Shown piece by piece: positions 25,285 to 37,384 of a stretch of DNA of 64,000 nt. Location: positions 50,686,460 through 50,750,459 of the forward strand of contig ML677326.1 of the NCBI GenBank assembly GCA_007922305.1, in the 5' to 3' direction. Positions within the stretch are counted from its first letter, which is position 1. The number at the start of each line of letters is the position of its first letter. The notes under the pieces were generated by a model. That model was not told where the DNA came from and ran no database searches. It saw only the letters and a program-made list of their open reading frames with translations. The translations under genes were made by a program, and so were the position numbers. This DNA is from Dermatemys mawii (lineage: Eukaryota > Chordata > Testudines > Dermatemydidae).

Positions 25285-25488
25285 GCAAAAACATAAGACT
25301 GGCCATACCCAGTCAGACCAATGGTCCGTCTAGCCCAGCATCCTGTCCTCTGCCAGGTGTTTCAGAGGAAATGAACAGAACAGGAAATCATCAAGAGACC
25401 CTGTCATCCACTTCCAGCTTCTGGCAACAAAGGCTAGGGATACTTCAGACCAAGGGTGTTCCATCCCTGCCCATCCTTGATAACAGCT
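25285..25488 (-). mobile_element. CR1-like 3'-end fragment, antisense
   Basis: ACTGGCCATACCCAGTCAGACCAATGGTCC, TAGCCCAGCATCCTGTC and CCATCCCTGCCCATCCT are the antisense tail of another CR1 subfamily. It is cut at 25488 by the start of an LTR. Confidence 0.8.
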
Positions 25489-26406
25489 TGTCATAAATAT
25501 ATAGGGAAGGGTAACAACCTTTATGTATGCAGTAATTTAAAATCCCTCCTGGGGATACAGAATCCTTTACCTGTAAGGGGTCAAAAAGCTCAAATAATGT
25601 AGTTGGCACCTGACCAGAGGGACAAATGGGGAAAGAAGATACTTTCATTTTTTGGGGGGGGGGGGTGGGGGAAGGTGGTTTGGTCAAGGACTATGATTAG
25701 GTAATGCTGACCGGACTCTGAAGGGAGGTGGGCAAGCTAAGAGGGATGAAATAACATGATAAAAGGGAAAGACATTTGCCATGCTTTCTCTCTTTCAGCT
25801 CCATCTACAGACAGCACCACCAAGCAACTAAAACACTGATCAAAGGGGAAAGCCTTGCTGAAGGGCAACCAGCCAGCCTGTGATGAGAAGCATCTAAGTT
25901 TATAAGGGCACTGAAAGTGATAAGATCAGCTCAGAATGCATTTTGCTTTTATTTCATTTGACTTCTTGTGCTTTGACTTATAATCACTTTAAAAAATCTA
26001 TCTTTCGTAGTTACTAAATTTGTTTGTTTATTCTACCTGAAGCAGTGTGTTTGGTTTCAAGCATGTCAGAGAAAGGAAGAACAAGAAGCCTGGTACGCAT
26101 TGATTTCTTTGTTAAATTGACAAACTGTCATCAACTTGAAACATCCAGCAGGCATAAATGGACACTGCAAGACGGAGGTTCCTAAAGTTGTGTCTGACAC
26201 CAGAGATATTGCACATTCGGTTGCACAATCCAAGCAGTGGCTGGCCAAAAGCGCTCACTCACATAGCTTATATGCTAGAAGCTACGTGGAAACAACCTGG
26301 GAGTGGGGGTTCTCACAGCAAAGCAGGGTAAGCTGGCTCCCAGAGTTGAGGATTGGAGTGGGGTCTAGCAGATCAACAGCCCAGATAATACCAGGGGAAT
26401 GTCACA
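25489..26406 (+). mobile_element. Gypsy-type solo LTR, plus orientation
   Basis: It starts TGTCATAAATATATAGGGAAGGGTAACAACC and appears to end GGGAATGTCACA. The start, TCCCTCCTGGGGATACAG, and GTTGGCACCTGACCAGAGG match a chelonian gypsy LTR. A G-rich run lies near 25653-25670. Flanking bases do not match, and the left neighbour is CR1 while the right one is a hAT relic, so the locus was probably rearranged after insertion. Confidence 0.72.
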
Positions 26407-26511
26407 TCATCACCTGAAAGTGAGAACAGGCATTCACATGGCACTTTTGTAGCCAGCATTGCAAGATATTTACATGCCAGATATGCTAAACATTCGTATG
26501 CCCCTCCATGC

Positions 26512-27301
26512 TGTCAGGATTGCCTCCCCACTCTGAACTCTAGGGTACAGATGTGGGGACCCTCATGAAAAAGAAATAACACCCCCCAAGCTTATTTTAC
26601 CAGCTTGGGTTAAAATGTTTTTCCCCAGAACACAGCTTCTCCTGTGTCTGGACTTTGTAGCTGCCACCACCAAACTAAGGCTAGGGTAGTTTGGGACCCT
26701 TCTTTCCCTTTCCACTAAACCCACAAACTTCTTCCTTCCCTGGGAAGCTTGAGAGAAAACAAAAACAAACCTCGCCTGCTCCTGCGAGACATGCCCAATC
26801 CAAAACCAGGATCTTATACAATGGAAAACAAGCAGTCAGATTCTTAAAAGAAAAATTTTAATAAAAGAAAAAAGAAAAAGAAAGGAATAAATCCCTTATA
26901 ACCATCAATAGAACAGCATCTACCATAATCAACAAAAGGATTCAGAAACCAAACCTCTCCACCGAGGCAACTTTCTCCCACTGTTGATATCTCTGCTGAA
27001 TCTTACAATATCAAGAAGCACCCAGCCAACACTCACCACTGAGAACCCTCCAAGTGATAAAAAGAAGGTAAACTTACTGACTACAGTACCTGATGGAACT
27101 TATAGTTATAGTGAAAGAAATAGCTGTGATTCATCCCATCGCCGAGTTGTACAGAGAAGAGACTCCCCGAGAGAAACTGAAACTCAAAATCCTTTGTCTC
27201 CTGAGCAATTTCTCACTGGTCAGTTGTCCACCTCTCAGGTTACCTTTAGCTTAACCCCTTACAGGTAAACACTAATTCTAGGCTACTTCATACTTATGAC
27301 A
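26512..27301 (-). mobile_element. Solo LTR with 5-bp target duplication CATGC, minus orientation
   Basis: The 790-bp block begins TGTCAGGATT and ends ACTTATGACA on the plus strand. It is flanked on both sides by CATGC (26507-26511 and 27302-27306). Removing it and one CATGC rejoins the inverted hAT arm without a gap. The interior, CTGAACTCTAGGGTACAGATGTGGGGACC and TTAAAATGTTTTTCCCC, matches a chelonian gypsy LTR related to the one at 25489. A TATAAA-like or tRNA-primer feature was not identified. Confidence 0.88.
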
Positions 27302-27396
27302 CATGCTTTGGCCACCATTTCAGAGAACATTCTGACAATACTCGTTAAAAGTAGTCCATTAATTAAATGTGACTGAACTCCTTAGGGGAGAATTGT

Positions 27397-28010
27397 ATGT
27401 CTTCTGCTCTGCTTTACCCACATTCTGCCAGATATTTTCATGTTATAGCAGTCTCGGATGATGATCCAGCACATGTTCATTGTAAGAACACTTTCATAGC
27501 AGATTTGACACAATGCAAAGAAGGAATCTATGTGGAATTTCTAAAGATAGCTACAGCACTTGACCCAAGGTTTAAGAATCTGAAATGCCATCCAAAATCT
27601 AAGAAGGATGAGGTGTGGAGCATGTTTTCAGAAGTCTTAAAAGAGAAACACTGCAATGCGGAAACTACAGAACACAAACCACCAAAGAAGAAAATCAGCA
27701 TTCAGTTAGTGGATTCTGACTCAGATGATGAAAATGAACAGGCATCCGTTTGCTCTCCTCTGGATTGTTATTGAGCAGAATCCATCATCAGCATGGATGC
27801 ATGTCCTCTTGAATGGTGATTGAGTCACCATATGAATCTTTAGCCAATCTGGCACGTAGACATCTTGCGATGCCAGCTACAATAATGCCATGAGAGTGCT
27901 TGTTCCCACTTTCAGGTGACACTGTAAACAAGAAGCAGGCAGCATTATCTCCTGCAAATTGTAACCAAAATTATTTATCTGCGCAACTGAGTGAAGTAGG
28001 ACTGTGTGGA
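27397..28010 (+). pseudogene. hAT transposase, C-terminal part
   Basis: The first frame (27397-27774) contains ATALDPRFKNLK, typical of the hAT RNase-H-like core end, then an acidic linker (DSDSDDENEQ). After a TGA at 27772 and a small deletion near 27820 the reading resumes with LARRHLAMPATIMP-stop-ECLFPLSGDTVNKK, the hAT C-terminal dimerisation motif (normally P-x-ER-x-FS-x-SG). The catalytic N-terminal two thirds are absent. The stop and frameshift mean it makes no working transposase. Confidence 0.82.
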
Positions 28011-28114
28011 CATGTAGGTACTAAAATCGTACATTGCATTAAAAAGTTATTTTTGTACATAATTCTACATTTGTAATTTCAACTTTCATGATAAAAAGAT
28101 TGCATTACAGTATT

Positions 28115-28357
28115 CAAGAATCAGAGGGGTAGCCGTGTTTGTCACTTCTGCAATTCCAGACTAAGAGTCCTGTGGCACCTTAAAGACTAACTAAAGTATT
28201 AGAGCGAAGCTTTCGTGGGCTAATACCCACTTCGTCGGATGCATTCAGTGCAAGAATCCAGGGGCAGGTGTGATACTATCCACTGGGTATTAGCCCACGA
28301 AAGCTTATACTCTAATACTTTAGTTAGTCTTTAAGGAGCCACAGGACTCTTTGTCAC
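28115..28357. repeat. Hairpin repeat (AATCAGAGGGGTAGCC family) nested in the hAT
   Basis: It has long inverted arms, 28164-28230 and 28284-28350, nearly identical over 67 bp around AAGCTTTCGTGGGCTAATACCCAC. A direct repeat CATTACAGTATT flanks it (28103-28114 and 28358-28369). Bases 28140-28164 are inverted relative to the sister copy at 40278. The family is abundant in turtles; whether it moves as a DNA transposon or a SINE is unclear to me. Confidence 0.9.
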
Positions 28358-28580
28358 CATTACAGTATTTGCATTCAGTGAATTGAAAAATACTATTTAT
28401 TTTCTTTACAATGCAAATATTTGGAATAAAAATAAAATGAGCACTGTACATTTTGTATTCTGTGTTGTAATTGAAATCAATATATTTAAAAATGTGGAAA
28501 ACATCCCAAAGTATTTAAATAAATGGTATTCTATTGAGTAACTGCACAATTAATTTTTTAATTGCTTGACAGCCCTAATA

Positions 28581-29856
28581 ATTAACATATTTATTTTTTA
28601 AATTCTAACTTGAGGGTGCTCTGATGAACAAAAGAAAATTCTAAAAAGCAAGGAATGCAGAACAGACTTCTCTCAGAGTTTCTGTCTTTGTTCATACTAC
28701 ATACTGTATTTCACAGTCTCTCAGCAACAAAACTGCTTTCCAGCACCATCTGCTGACATGTAATAAAATAACAAATCAAGTGATTTCATGTACTTGGTTG
28801 CATTAACTGCCTTATATTTTTTCCTGAAGAGGCCAGGATAGTTAGACAAAAATTTCTGTGTTTTGTATATAGCAGCTGGAACTTAGAATTGTACCATGGA
28901 CACGTACATATATGGAATCTAAATTTTAACAAGTATAAAAATAAACCAACAGGCTTATTAGGCTTGTAATCAAGGCAGAGGCTTCCTCTCCTTTTGAGAG
29001 AAGGTAGAATTGAGGTGGTATACACACTTCATTGGGATCACATGACAGTTGGATGCAAAGTAGTGGTGCAGTCTTGGAAGAATCTGGCTGCAAGCACACA
29101 GGATTAATGAAGCAGTAATACTTTTCTTTTGGGATGGAGAACTGATTTTAAAAGGGGGAAGAAATGACCAAATATAGGCTCTGATTCAGCAAAGTACTAA
29201 TGAATTAACCATGATCAAAAATGCGTACTCTGCAAAACAGTGTTTGTTTTATGAACAATTGCCTTTCAAAGATCTAATCTGATGAGGTTTTGTCTTTCCT
29301 TGACATGGACTAGTCATATTTTCTTTACTACAAATGTAATGAGAAAAATAAATGAAATCCAAACATATTCTCTTCACCTAACATGTTGGGAGTTTTGTAT
29401 TAAAATTAGCTACAGGATACTTCCAAACCTCAAGATGAGGCTATACTCCTAAGAATTAACACAGAGTTAGCTCCTTCTACCGCAAAAAGGTGAAATCTCC
29501 ATAAAAACATATCTAAGGCTTAATGTTTTCATTCAAACCACCACACATATTGCTATTGCTTAACTAAACAATCTGCTAAAAAAAGACCAAATTATTTTAT
29601 TGTACAATGTAGAGTTTTTCAATCTTTTCTGCAGTTATTCATTCTTCTACTCCATAAGCCTGGCTGCATGTAGTAATTTAAAACCAATGGGTTTTTTTTT
29701 AAGAAAAACACACATTTTTTAAGCAACTAAAAAGACCTAAATGAAAATTATGTTTTCTCTTCATTTAACGCCTAATGTTTGCCTGATGTTCTTGTGCCTC
29801 AGCGTTCATCAAATTAGAAGCTCTTATGCAAGATCTATGAACAAAAATATATGTAA
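28581..29856. other. No gene seen
   Basis: AT-rich; no domain or repeat recognised. Confidence 0.55.
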
Positions 29857-29908
29857 CTAATTAGTTATTAGTTAATTAGTTATTAGTTATTAGTTAATTA
29901 TAATTAAC
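29857..29908. repeat. AT-rich tandem repeat (TTAGTTA units)
   Basis: ATTAGTT and ATTAGTTA units alternate for about 50 bp and are partly self-complementary. Confidence 0.85.
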
Positions 29909-31304
29909 AGAAATAATTTAACATGGTTTAATAATACTTGAAACAATTTGCCTTGATCAAATTGCTCATTCTTTATCTTTTCTGTTAAGCTCTATCAATG
30001 AAAGTTTTATTTAAATTGGAATTTAAGTATTTGCGTTGCAGAACTAGAAATAAAAAATTATCTAAATCTCTCAGGAATTACCTATCACATACTTCAGTGT
30101 GCCTCAATACAGAGAGCCTGAATTATTTTAAAACAGTCTTTTCACTTGTCTCTGATAAGTCTGACAAATTAATAAAATAGTTTATAAACACTTTAAAGTG
30201 TTATGAGTGATGCGGCAGATCTTAAAAGCTATTCATTAGACTCAATATGCTATACCTGAAATGAAAAAAAAAATCCATACTTTTTCTTGGAGCTATCAGA
30301 AAGACAGCAGTGTCTATGGAGAACTTTAACACAAATGAGATGGTTCCTTGAACAAATATTTAGGATGAACATCTTGAACGTGTGAAAGTGAAAGACAACT
30401 TCAAAGCAGTAATATATAAGAGGTATGCATGCTAGTGTATCTTACCTATGATGTATTTGGGTTCTATCAAGCCAAGTGAAACATTTGATGAATTCTGTTT
30501 CTTAAACTTCAAAGTGACTGCTAAGCATGAGAGAAGCCAAAACATAGGTATATCAAATGTTTTGGGAAAAGAAGAGGAGCTTGATCTTGAATTTGTGTTG
30601 GAAGAAAAGTAACATCAATTTATAGCCTAATGAAGGAGAAATGGTATTGCTTTGGAGACTTCTTCCTTACTTTTTAAGCTTAATCCCCATTACCTGAAAT
30701 TCATCCTAAGCAACTGATGGAAGAATTTACACTTTAAGCAATTTAAACCCAGCTGTATAAATTTTAAAATAAAGGACTTTTCACATTTATGGCGCTTTAA
30801 GCATTTAATGAAAATAGGTTTTGAACTCATCAAATTAAGGAAAACTTTTAAAATTTTCAATGAGTATTTTCATTAAAAATATTTCCCACAATTGTGAAAC
30901 CAATATTTTCTCTCACGCGAAAACCTGAGGGCTCGAAATATTGCCAAAATTTTCCCTGTGGCGGTAAATAAGTTCTACCTGTATCTTGAAACTGTATGAT
31001 TGCAGGAAAGTGGACCCTGATCCTTAAACTGACAGCGTAAGCAGACAGCTATGCCTGCAGAGAGCCCTTCTAACTTCTCTAACTGTGACTTGTACTTCTG
31101 TGGAAATCCCCATATATGCAGCAGGCCATCCATACACAAAGAGCTGAAGGATTAGAAACTGGACAATAAAAAGTATTAGGGGTAGCCTTTTCATTAAAGG
31201 TCCATACTTAGGAGTTTTGAAAAAAGAGCATTAGCTGGGAAACAGGCAGCCCAAGGTTTTATTTCCAGAAGTTAAGATTGTGTAAAGTGTTATCACATGC
31301 TTAC
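29909..31304. other. No gene seen
   Basis: AT-rich with short frames only. Confidence 0.55.
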
Positions 31305-31570
31305 CTTCATAGAATTGTAGGACTAGAAGGAACCTCGAGAGGGCTTTAGCCAGCCCCCTGAACTCAAGGCAGGACTAAGTATTATCTAGACAATCCTTGA
31401 CAGGTTTCTGTCTAACCTGCTCTTAAAAATCTCCAATGATAGAAATTCCACAAACATCCTAGGCAACTTATTCCATTCCTTAACTATCCCTTAGGAAGAT
31501 TTTCCTACTGTCCAACCTAAACTGCTCTTATTGCAGTTTGAACTCAATGTTTCTTGTAGATACTCAAAGA

Positions 31571-33157
31571 TTAAGAAGAAAAAACTTCTCTCTTCCTTAT
31601 CACACCGTTATGTACATGAAAAGGTATGTCCCCTCTGAGTCTTTTCTCCAGACTAACCAAGCCCAATATTTTCAATCTTCCTTCATAGGTCGTGTTTTCT
31701 AGACTATTAATCATTTTTGTCGCTCTTCTCTGGACGCTCTCCAATTTACCCACATCTTTTCCTGAAATGTGGCACCCAGGACTGTACACAATACTCCTGT
31801 TGAGACCTAACCAGCATGGAGTATAGTGGAAGAATTACTTCTTGTATCTTGCTTACAACACTCCTACTAACACAGTCCAGAATGTGGATAGGTTTCAGGT
31901 TGGTTTCCTGCCCCTGCCCCTCCCCGATACAGTGTTATACTATGACTCATATTTAGTTTGTGATCCACTATGACCCCCAGATCTCTTTCTGCAGTATTCC
32001 TTCCTAAGCAGTCATTTCCAATTTTGTATATGTGTAACTAATTGTTCCCTTCCTAAGTAGGACACTTTGTATTTGTTTTTATTGAATTTCATAATGTTTA
32101 CTTCAGACAATTTCTCCTGTTTGTCCAGATCCTTTTGAATTTTAATCCTAGCCTCCAAATCCTACCCTTCCAGAAGCTTGCTGTTGTCTGCAAACTTTAT
32201 AAGTGTACTTTCTGGGCCATTATATAAACCAGGGGCCTTCAAACTTTCTCCTCGGTGGCCCCTTCTTGTCGAGGAGAAAGTCGTGCGGCCTTCCGAGGAT
32301 ATGTCCGCTGAAATGCCACCGCGGAAAGCGAAAGCTTCCACTTTCCACGGCGGTATTTCAGCGGTACTAAAATAGCCTACCCGGGATATCAGTGGGATCA
32401 GCAATGGTGTATCGTGCACCCCTGGGGGTGGTCTCGCGCACCCCTGGGGGTGCATACACCCCAGTTTGACGACCATTAATATAAACCACCATTGAAGATA
32501 TTGAACAGAACCTGATCCAGAACTCATCCCTGTGGGACCCCACTTGACATTTCCTTCCAGTTTGACTGTGAACCACTGGACTACTCTCTGGGAAAAGTTT
32601 TCCAACAAGTTATACATCCACCTGATAATAGCTCCATCTAGATGGCATTTCTCTAATTAGTTTGTGACAAGGTCATGTGAGACAGTATCAAAATACCTTA
32701 CTAAGTAAATATATACTACATCTACTACTTCCCACTATCCATGAGGTTTGTTACTTTGTCAAAGAAAGCAATTACGTTGGTGTGACATAACGGTAAGCAT
32801 GCATTTCTCAAGAACCGGTCACTTATCACCTTATAATCTTCTATGTGTTTGCAGACTGATTGCTTAATTAATTTGCTCCACTGTCTTTCCAGGTACTGAA
32901 GTTAAACTGACTGGTCTAATTTCTTGGGTTGTCCTGACTCCCCTTTTTATAGATAGGCCCTATATTCACCACTTTTCCAGTCTTCTGGTATCGCTCCTGT
33001 CTCCCATGACTTTTCACAGATAATTTTGAGTGGCTCAGATATCTCCTCAGTCAGCTCCTTGATAATTCCAGGATGCATTTCATCAGGTGCTGGTGACTTC
33101 AAGACATCTAATTTGTCTAAAACCTGGTCTTTACTTGGAGGGCTGGGGGTGGGTAGA
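31571..33157 (-). pseudogene. CR1 reverse transcriptase remnant
   Basis: On the minus strand 33157-32947 encodes DKLDVLKSPAPDEMHPGI and EKSWETGAIPEDWK, the first conserved RT motifs of CR1 (normally SPGPDEMHP). 31789-31571 encodes [11 protein letters not shown] and [13 protein letters not shown], the extreme C-terminus. The sequence between is CR1-like at nucleotide level but frame-broken and holds a MITE. The Gly-to-Ala change in SPAPD and many stops mark it as dead. The endonuclease and ORF1 are missing through 5' truncation. Confidence 0.85.
32230..32478. mobile_element. hAT-type MITE, family A, inside CR1
   Basis: CAGGGGCCTTCAAACT opens the element and AGTTTGACGACCATTA closes it. Perfect 8-bp repeats ATATAAAC flank it (32222-32229 and 32479-32486). 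It is related to 7162-7335 but has a longer GC-rich middle with a CACCCCTGGGGGTG direct repeat near its right end. Confidence 0.92.
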
Positions 33158-33425
33158 AACGATCTAAGATACACAACTTCAGCTATGAGAATAGCATAGC
33201 TGAAGTCGACATTCTTAGATTGATTTACTGTGGCATCTTCAAGGCTGTGAATCGACTGCTGCCTCTCCCCCATCAACTCCGCCTGTGCCTCTCGCGGTGG
33301 CAGAGTACAGGAATCAATGGGAGAGCACTCGAAAGTCAATTTATCACATCTAGACTAAACACATGAAACTGACCCCTGATAGACTGATCTGACAGCATCG
33401 ATCCATGCCATGATGTAGACCTGTC
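33158..33425. mobile_element. MITE-like repeat nested in CR1
   Basis: GATCTAAGATACACAACTTCAGCTATG...CATAGCTGAAGTCGACATTCTTAGATT forms an inverted motif at the left. The rest (CAACTCCGCCTGTGCCTCTCGC) matches a chelonian dispersed repeat. CR1 text resumes at about 33426. Exact ends and target duplication were not resolved. Confidence 0.65.
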
Positions 33426-33665
33426 CTAAGCCATTTTTAACTTGTTTTTCCCCTGTATTAGCCTCTGATCCTACCTCATTTTCACAGGTATTCATTAAAT
33501 TAGATGTTCAATTGCTACTAACCTTTTTGGTGAAAACAAAGAAGTCATTTAGTACCTGTGCCATTTCTGTTATTGTTTTTCACATTTTCTGTTATTCCCC
33601 CCACCTTCTCACTCCGTAATGGATCTACCTTATCCTTGGTCATCATCTTGCTTGTAATATATTGG

Positions 33666-36600
33666 TGTAAGTAGGCTCACTAAAGATTTATAATTTCAAA
33701 CACTGATTCTGCAAGTTGCACTGAAGTCAGTGGGCTCCATGGAGAGAAAAGGGTCTATCCAAATAATCTATCTTTCGAGATCAGGATCTCGGAGATAGCC
33801 GTAAGTACACAGGTAGGTACTTAAGTTTCTCTCTCACAGTCACATAAATAAAGTGCAGAGTGAGGAATATATTTTCTGACACCCATTTCCTAATGTAAAA
33901 AATATGACATACTGGGATGGCGTTAAGGTCATCTACCATTAAAGAGTTATGTAAGTTAAGATACAAGATGGAAGGAGAGTTCCTAAGATATTTGTTGGAA
34001 TGGAAAAAGCAACAAAGATTTAGCTGCACTACTGACAAAGGATACATATATCAGACGAAATATAAATGATCTCAGCGATCTCTTTTTTGAAATAAAACAC
34101 TGTTTGGCAGTCTAGTTTGTACATAAAATATGCACAAACTAATACGGAGAAAGAAAAGGACAAGGACTAGTTATATTTCTGTGTCTCCATTTGCACATTA
34201 GGATTTTGTTTCCCAATGCCCTTGCTGTATTCTTTTTGCTAATCCACCTACGTGGATACATTTTGACAATGTAAGTCAATCACATTTTTGTTACTCTAAT
34301 TTCATTTACTACTAGGCAGCAATTTAACTGGAAAGCTTTTCTGTCTCACTACCAGAAGTTGGTGCAATAAAAGATATTACCTCACCCACCATGGGACCAA
34401 CATGGCTACACCACTCCTACATGCACTGTGTTGATCCAGTAGCCCTCTGTTACTATTAATTTTTCAGGCAACACAATCATTCCTGCCATAGCAAATTATA
34501 TAACACATTATATTCAGAATTGCAATTAGTGAATTAGGGTGTGTTCCCCCCCCCCACTGCATGTGGTTAATCCCTACTCATGTCAGTAAGCAATGACTGA
34601 CTGACTTGGGACTCTATTCAAAAGCAACTTATAAAGCGAAATACTTAGGTACTACTAAAAAACCAGCTAATTCAACAGCATCAACAAAACCACTTTTCAA
34701 TTATATTAATTCATCAACATTGCTTTTCTAGAAGAAAGTGTGTCTTCTCATCTAGCTTCTTAAATGAGAATTAATGCCTCATTAATTTTAAACATATCAG
34801 CCTGAGAACACTACTGTTTGGGATAAAATAATGAGAAAAATGAGAGAGAACACATTCACCAATTAGTCACTTTGCATAATTATGTACATCCTTATTACAG
34901 TGTGAGGAATTAAGAAACCAATGAGACAGACACAGGCAAATGCTTAAACATGAATGTTCATATATTAACCATGCATAATAAGTCCTTACACACAAAACAG
35001 TTCAAACAAGGATATTCTCATTTTAATCAGTGGCTGTGTTTTACCTGAGAAAGGAGTATGGATTCAGACAAACCTGATGGGAAGCTACTGTAGTCTCACA
35101 GTATTTTGTATAGATAGTAAGTAAAATATTTCTACTACAAACTCATTTACACACTGCTAACCAGCATAGCTTCTTGGAGATGGTATCATTAAATGGAAAG
35201 CTGAATACAGGGACAACTGATGGGTATAATTCAATTCTGAGGAGATATACTCAGTAAGTCAAATGATGTTTTATTCTTCTGTGAGGTAGCACCAGACATG
35301 ATCATCCTTTTTGATTCCACAGAAAATAGCATAGTGTAAACTATCAAACTCTTTTTTAGTTGGTTACTCAACACTTTTTAGGAGCATTAGTTAGGGATCC
35401 ATGCTTCTCACAATTTCAGACATGTTTTTGTGTATTAGAGATTGTACCTCTGAATCTAAGGGTGCTGGATTTGGAAATGAGAATAGTGCCTAGCTCTTAC
35501 GTTGTCCTTTTCATTTGTAGGTCTCAATGCACTGTGCTAAGAAGATCAGTATGATTATCTGCATGATCAACATTTACACTTCCTCATACCTGGGTGATCT
35601 GATATTTAATGCAAGTCTTTTCCAGTGAATCCTGCTCATATATACTGTACTACTGCATTATATAGAAGAACCAAGCATTTTCTAACTATTGAATGAGTGA
35701 ATAAAGGGGGCGGGAGGATGCAATAAACCTTTCTCTCTTGAAAGAAATGCATGATCAAAATACTTACGTTCCAACGAGTAAATGGAATGTTCACTCTCAG
35801 AATCTTCAGGGATGTAAGCTACCCCAAAGGAATTAAGGATGGAGAAAGGCATTGCCATACACAGAGAAGCATGCTGCACTATTCTAAGGGAACATTCAGT
35901 TCTCTCAGGTCTACTCCTAAAGCAAGTGTATATTATAATTTCTAAATTAGGCATTCCCCACTCCGGCTTTGAATAAACGCTAACTTGAAAATTTATGGAG
36001 AATTCATTGTTTCTATTAAAGGCACACCAGTCTCTAAGATGCCCTCAACTGTACCTAGGTCTCATACACAAAATTAATATTAGCAAAACTTCCTTTGAAA
36101 GGATCAGACTCTCTTCCATACCCCCACTACTTTTGAGGTTTAAGAGTTTTTTCTTGCTCGTTTGCAGAAGAAATGTGTCACTGGCTATTCTGTGACCATT
36201 ATTACTGGAAGAAGGATAATGCAACCAGATAGGTCTTCACTGCTTTTCTGCAGAAGAAAGTCCCAAAGCACGTTAAACTAGAAGTCCAGAGCACTCACAG
36301 ACTGGGCAGAGCTCTGAGGTTCAGGAGTGATTACATGCTTGGGTGGTCTAAGCACTGATTTCATGGTGTTAGGCAACTAGACTGGGGAATATCACTTCCC
36401 AAGGTGGTCTCAGGCAAGAGGTCTGAGCCAGGGATTGTGACCCAGAGCTAGGAACAGTGACTAATCTTTTTCCCAGAACTAGTTAGTTAAAATGCCTATC
36501 ACCATTCAAGAAAAAAAGGCCTAGAGACATCTCACTGAAAACATCTGCCCAATGCATAATAGTGATCAAAAAAAGCTAACAAAATGTTAGGGGAGAAAAT

Positions 36601-37384
36601 GGGATGGAAAAAATGCTGAAAATATTATCATACCATACATATGTTATAAACCCTCCTCCGCAATACTTTGCTCAGTTTTGGTTTATAACTGACAACAGAT
36701 GAGTTACAGTCTCACTGTTAAATTTGTATATTCTCTCATTTCAAGAACCAGTAGAGGACTGTATAATCATATGATCCTTCTAAATCCCCATATTGCTTCT
36801 CCATTTCTTTTTCAACTGTTGTATAATATCAACAAAAATAGGCATACAAAGGACTGTTCCTCCAAATGTTCTCTGCTGCATAATATAAAATTTATTTTTG
36901 CCACCACAGCAGCACATTTTATGGTAATAAGATGGTAATCCAAGTGGAAAAACACAATACAGCAATCAAAATAAGTGCAAATAATTAGAGCCACCTCCAT
37001 CATGTGGAAAATAACCCACTTGGTACCACTGAGCATTTTAAGTTCATTCACATTTAGATATAATCATCTCAAAAACTAATCCCTTAATCAGTCAAACCAC
37101 CACTGCTGTGAAATATATCTAATGGAGAAGTTAACATAACTTATGTATTTTATTGATATTCTACATGAATGATTTAAAATACTGTGCAAAATGCACGAAA
37201 GCCATGAGGAAAGATGTTAGAAAAAGCTTAGATTTAGAATTTTTCAAGGATGCAGAAGAACAGACACCGAGAAACTGAACTGCGGTTTAGAGCTATGAAG
37301 GTAGAAAAGATAAATATAGCCTTGCCCATATACAAAATTGAAAGAAGACCATATGTAACAATAGTTGTGATTTTGAGGCCTATA
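33666..37384. other. No gene seen
   Basis: About 3.7 kb of AT-rich DNA with a C-run near 34545. No domain, RNA gene or clear repeat recognised. Confidence 0.5.

Larger units (their letters stand above)
26409..28580 (+). mobile_element. hAT relic with fold-back left arm, split by an LTR and a hairpin repeat
   Basis: The right part (about 27346-28580) reads in plus orientation and holds the 3' end of a transposase and its trailer, ending near GACAGCCCTAA, the end of a chelonian hAT. The left part (26409-26511 plus 27302-27345) is an inverted copy of 27800-27919, from CACCTGAAAGTGAGAACAGG to the segment opposite CATGTCCTCTTGAATGG. The element thus folds back on itself. An LTR (26512-27301) sits inside the left arm and a hairpin repeat (28115-28357) inside the trailer. 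Confidence 0.75.
31305..33665 (-). mobile_element. CR1 LINE, antisense, about 1.8 kb of element plus two nested MITEs
   Basis: The antisense CR1 text runs from TAGAATTGTAGGACTAGAAGGAACC at the 3' tail to GGTCATCATCTTGCTTGTAATATATTGG upstream. It is interrupted at 32230-32478 and about 33158-33425. The tail, the C-terminal part of the reverse transcriptase and its upstream region are all present, so this is the longest CR1 in the window. The first nested element has a target duplication within CR1, showing CR1 is older. Confidence 0.9.
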
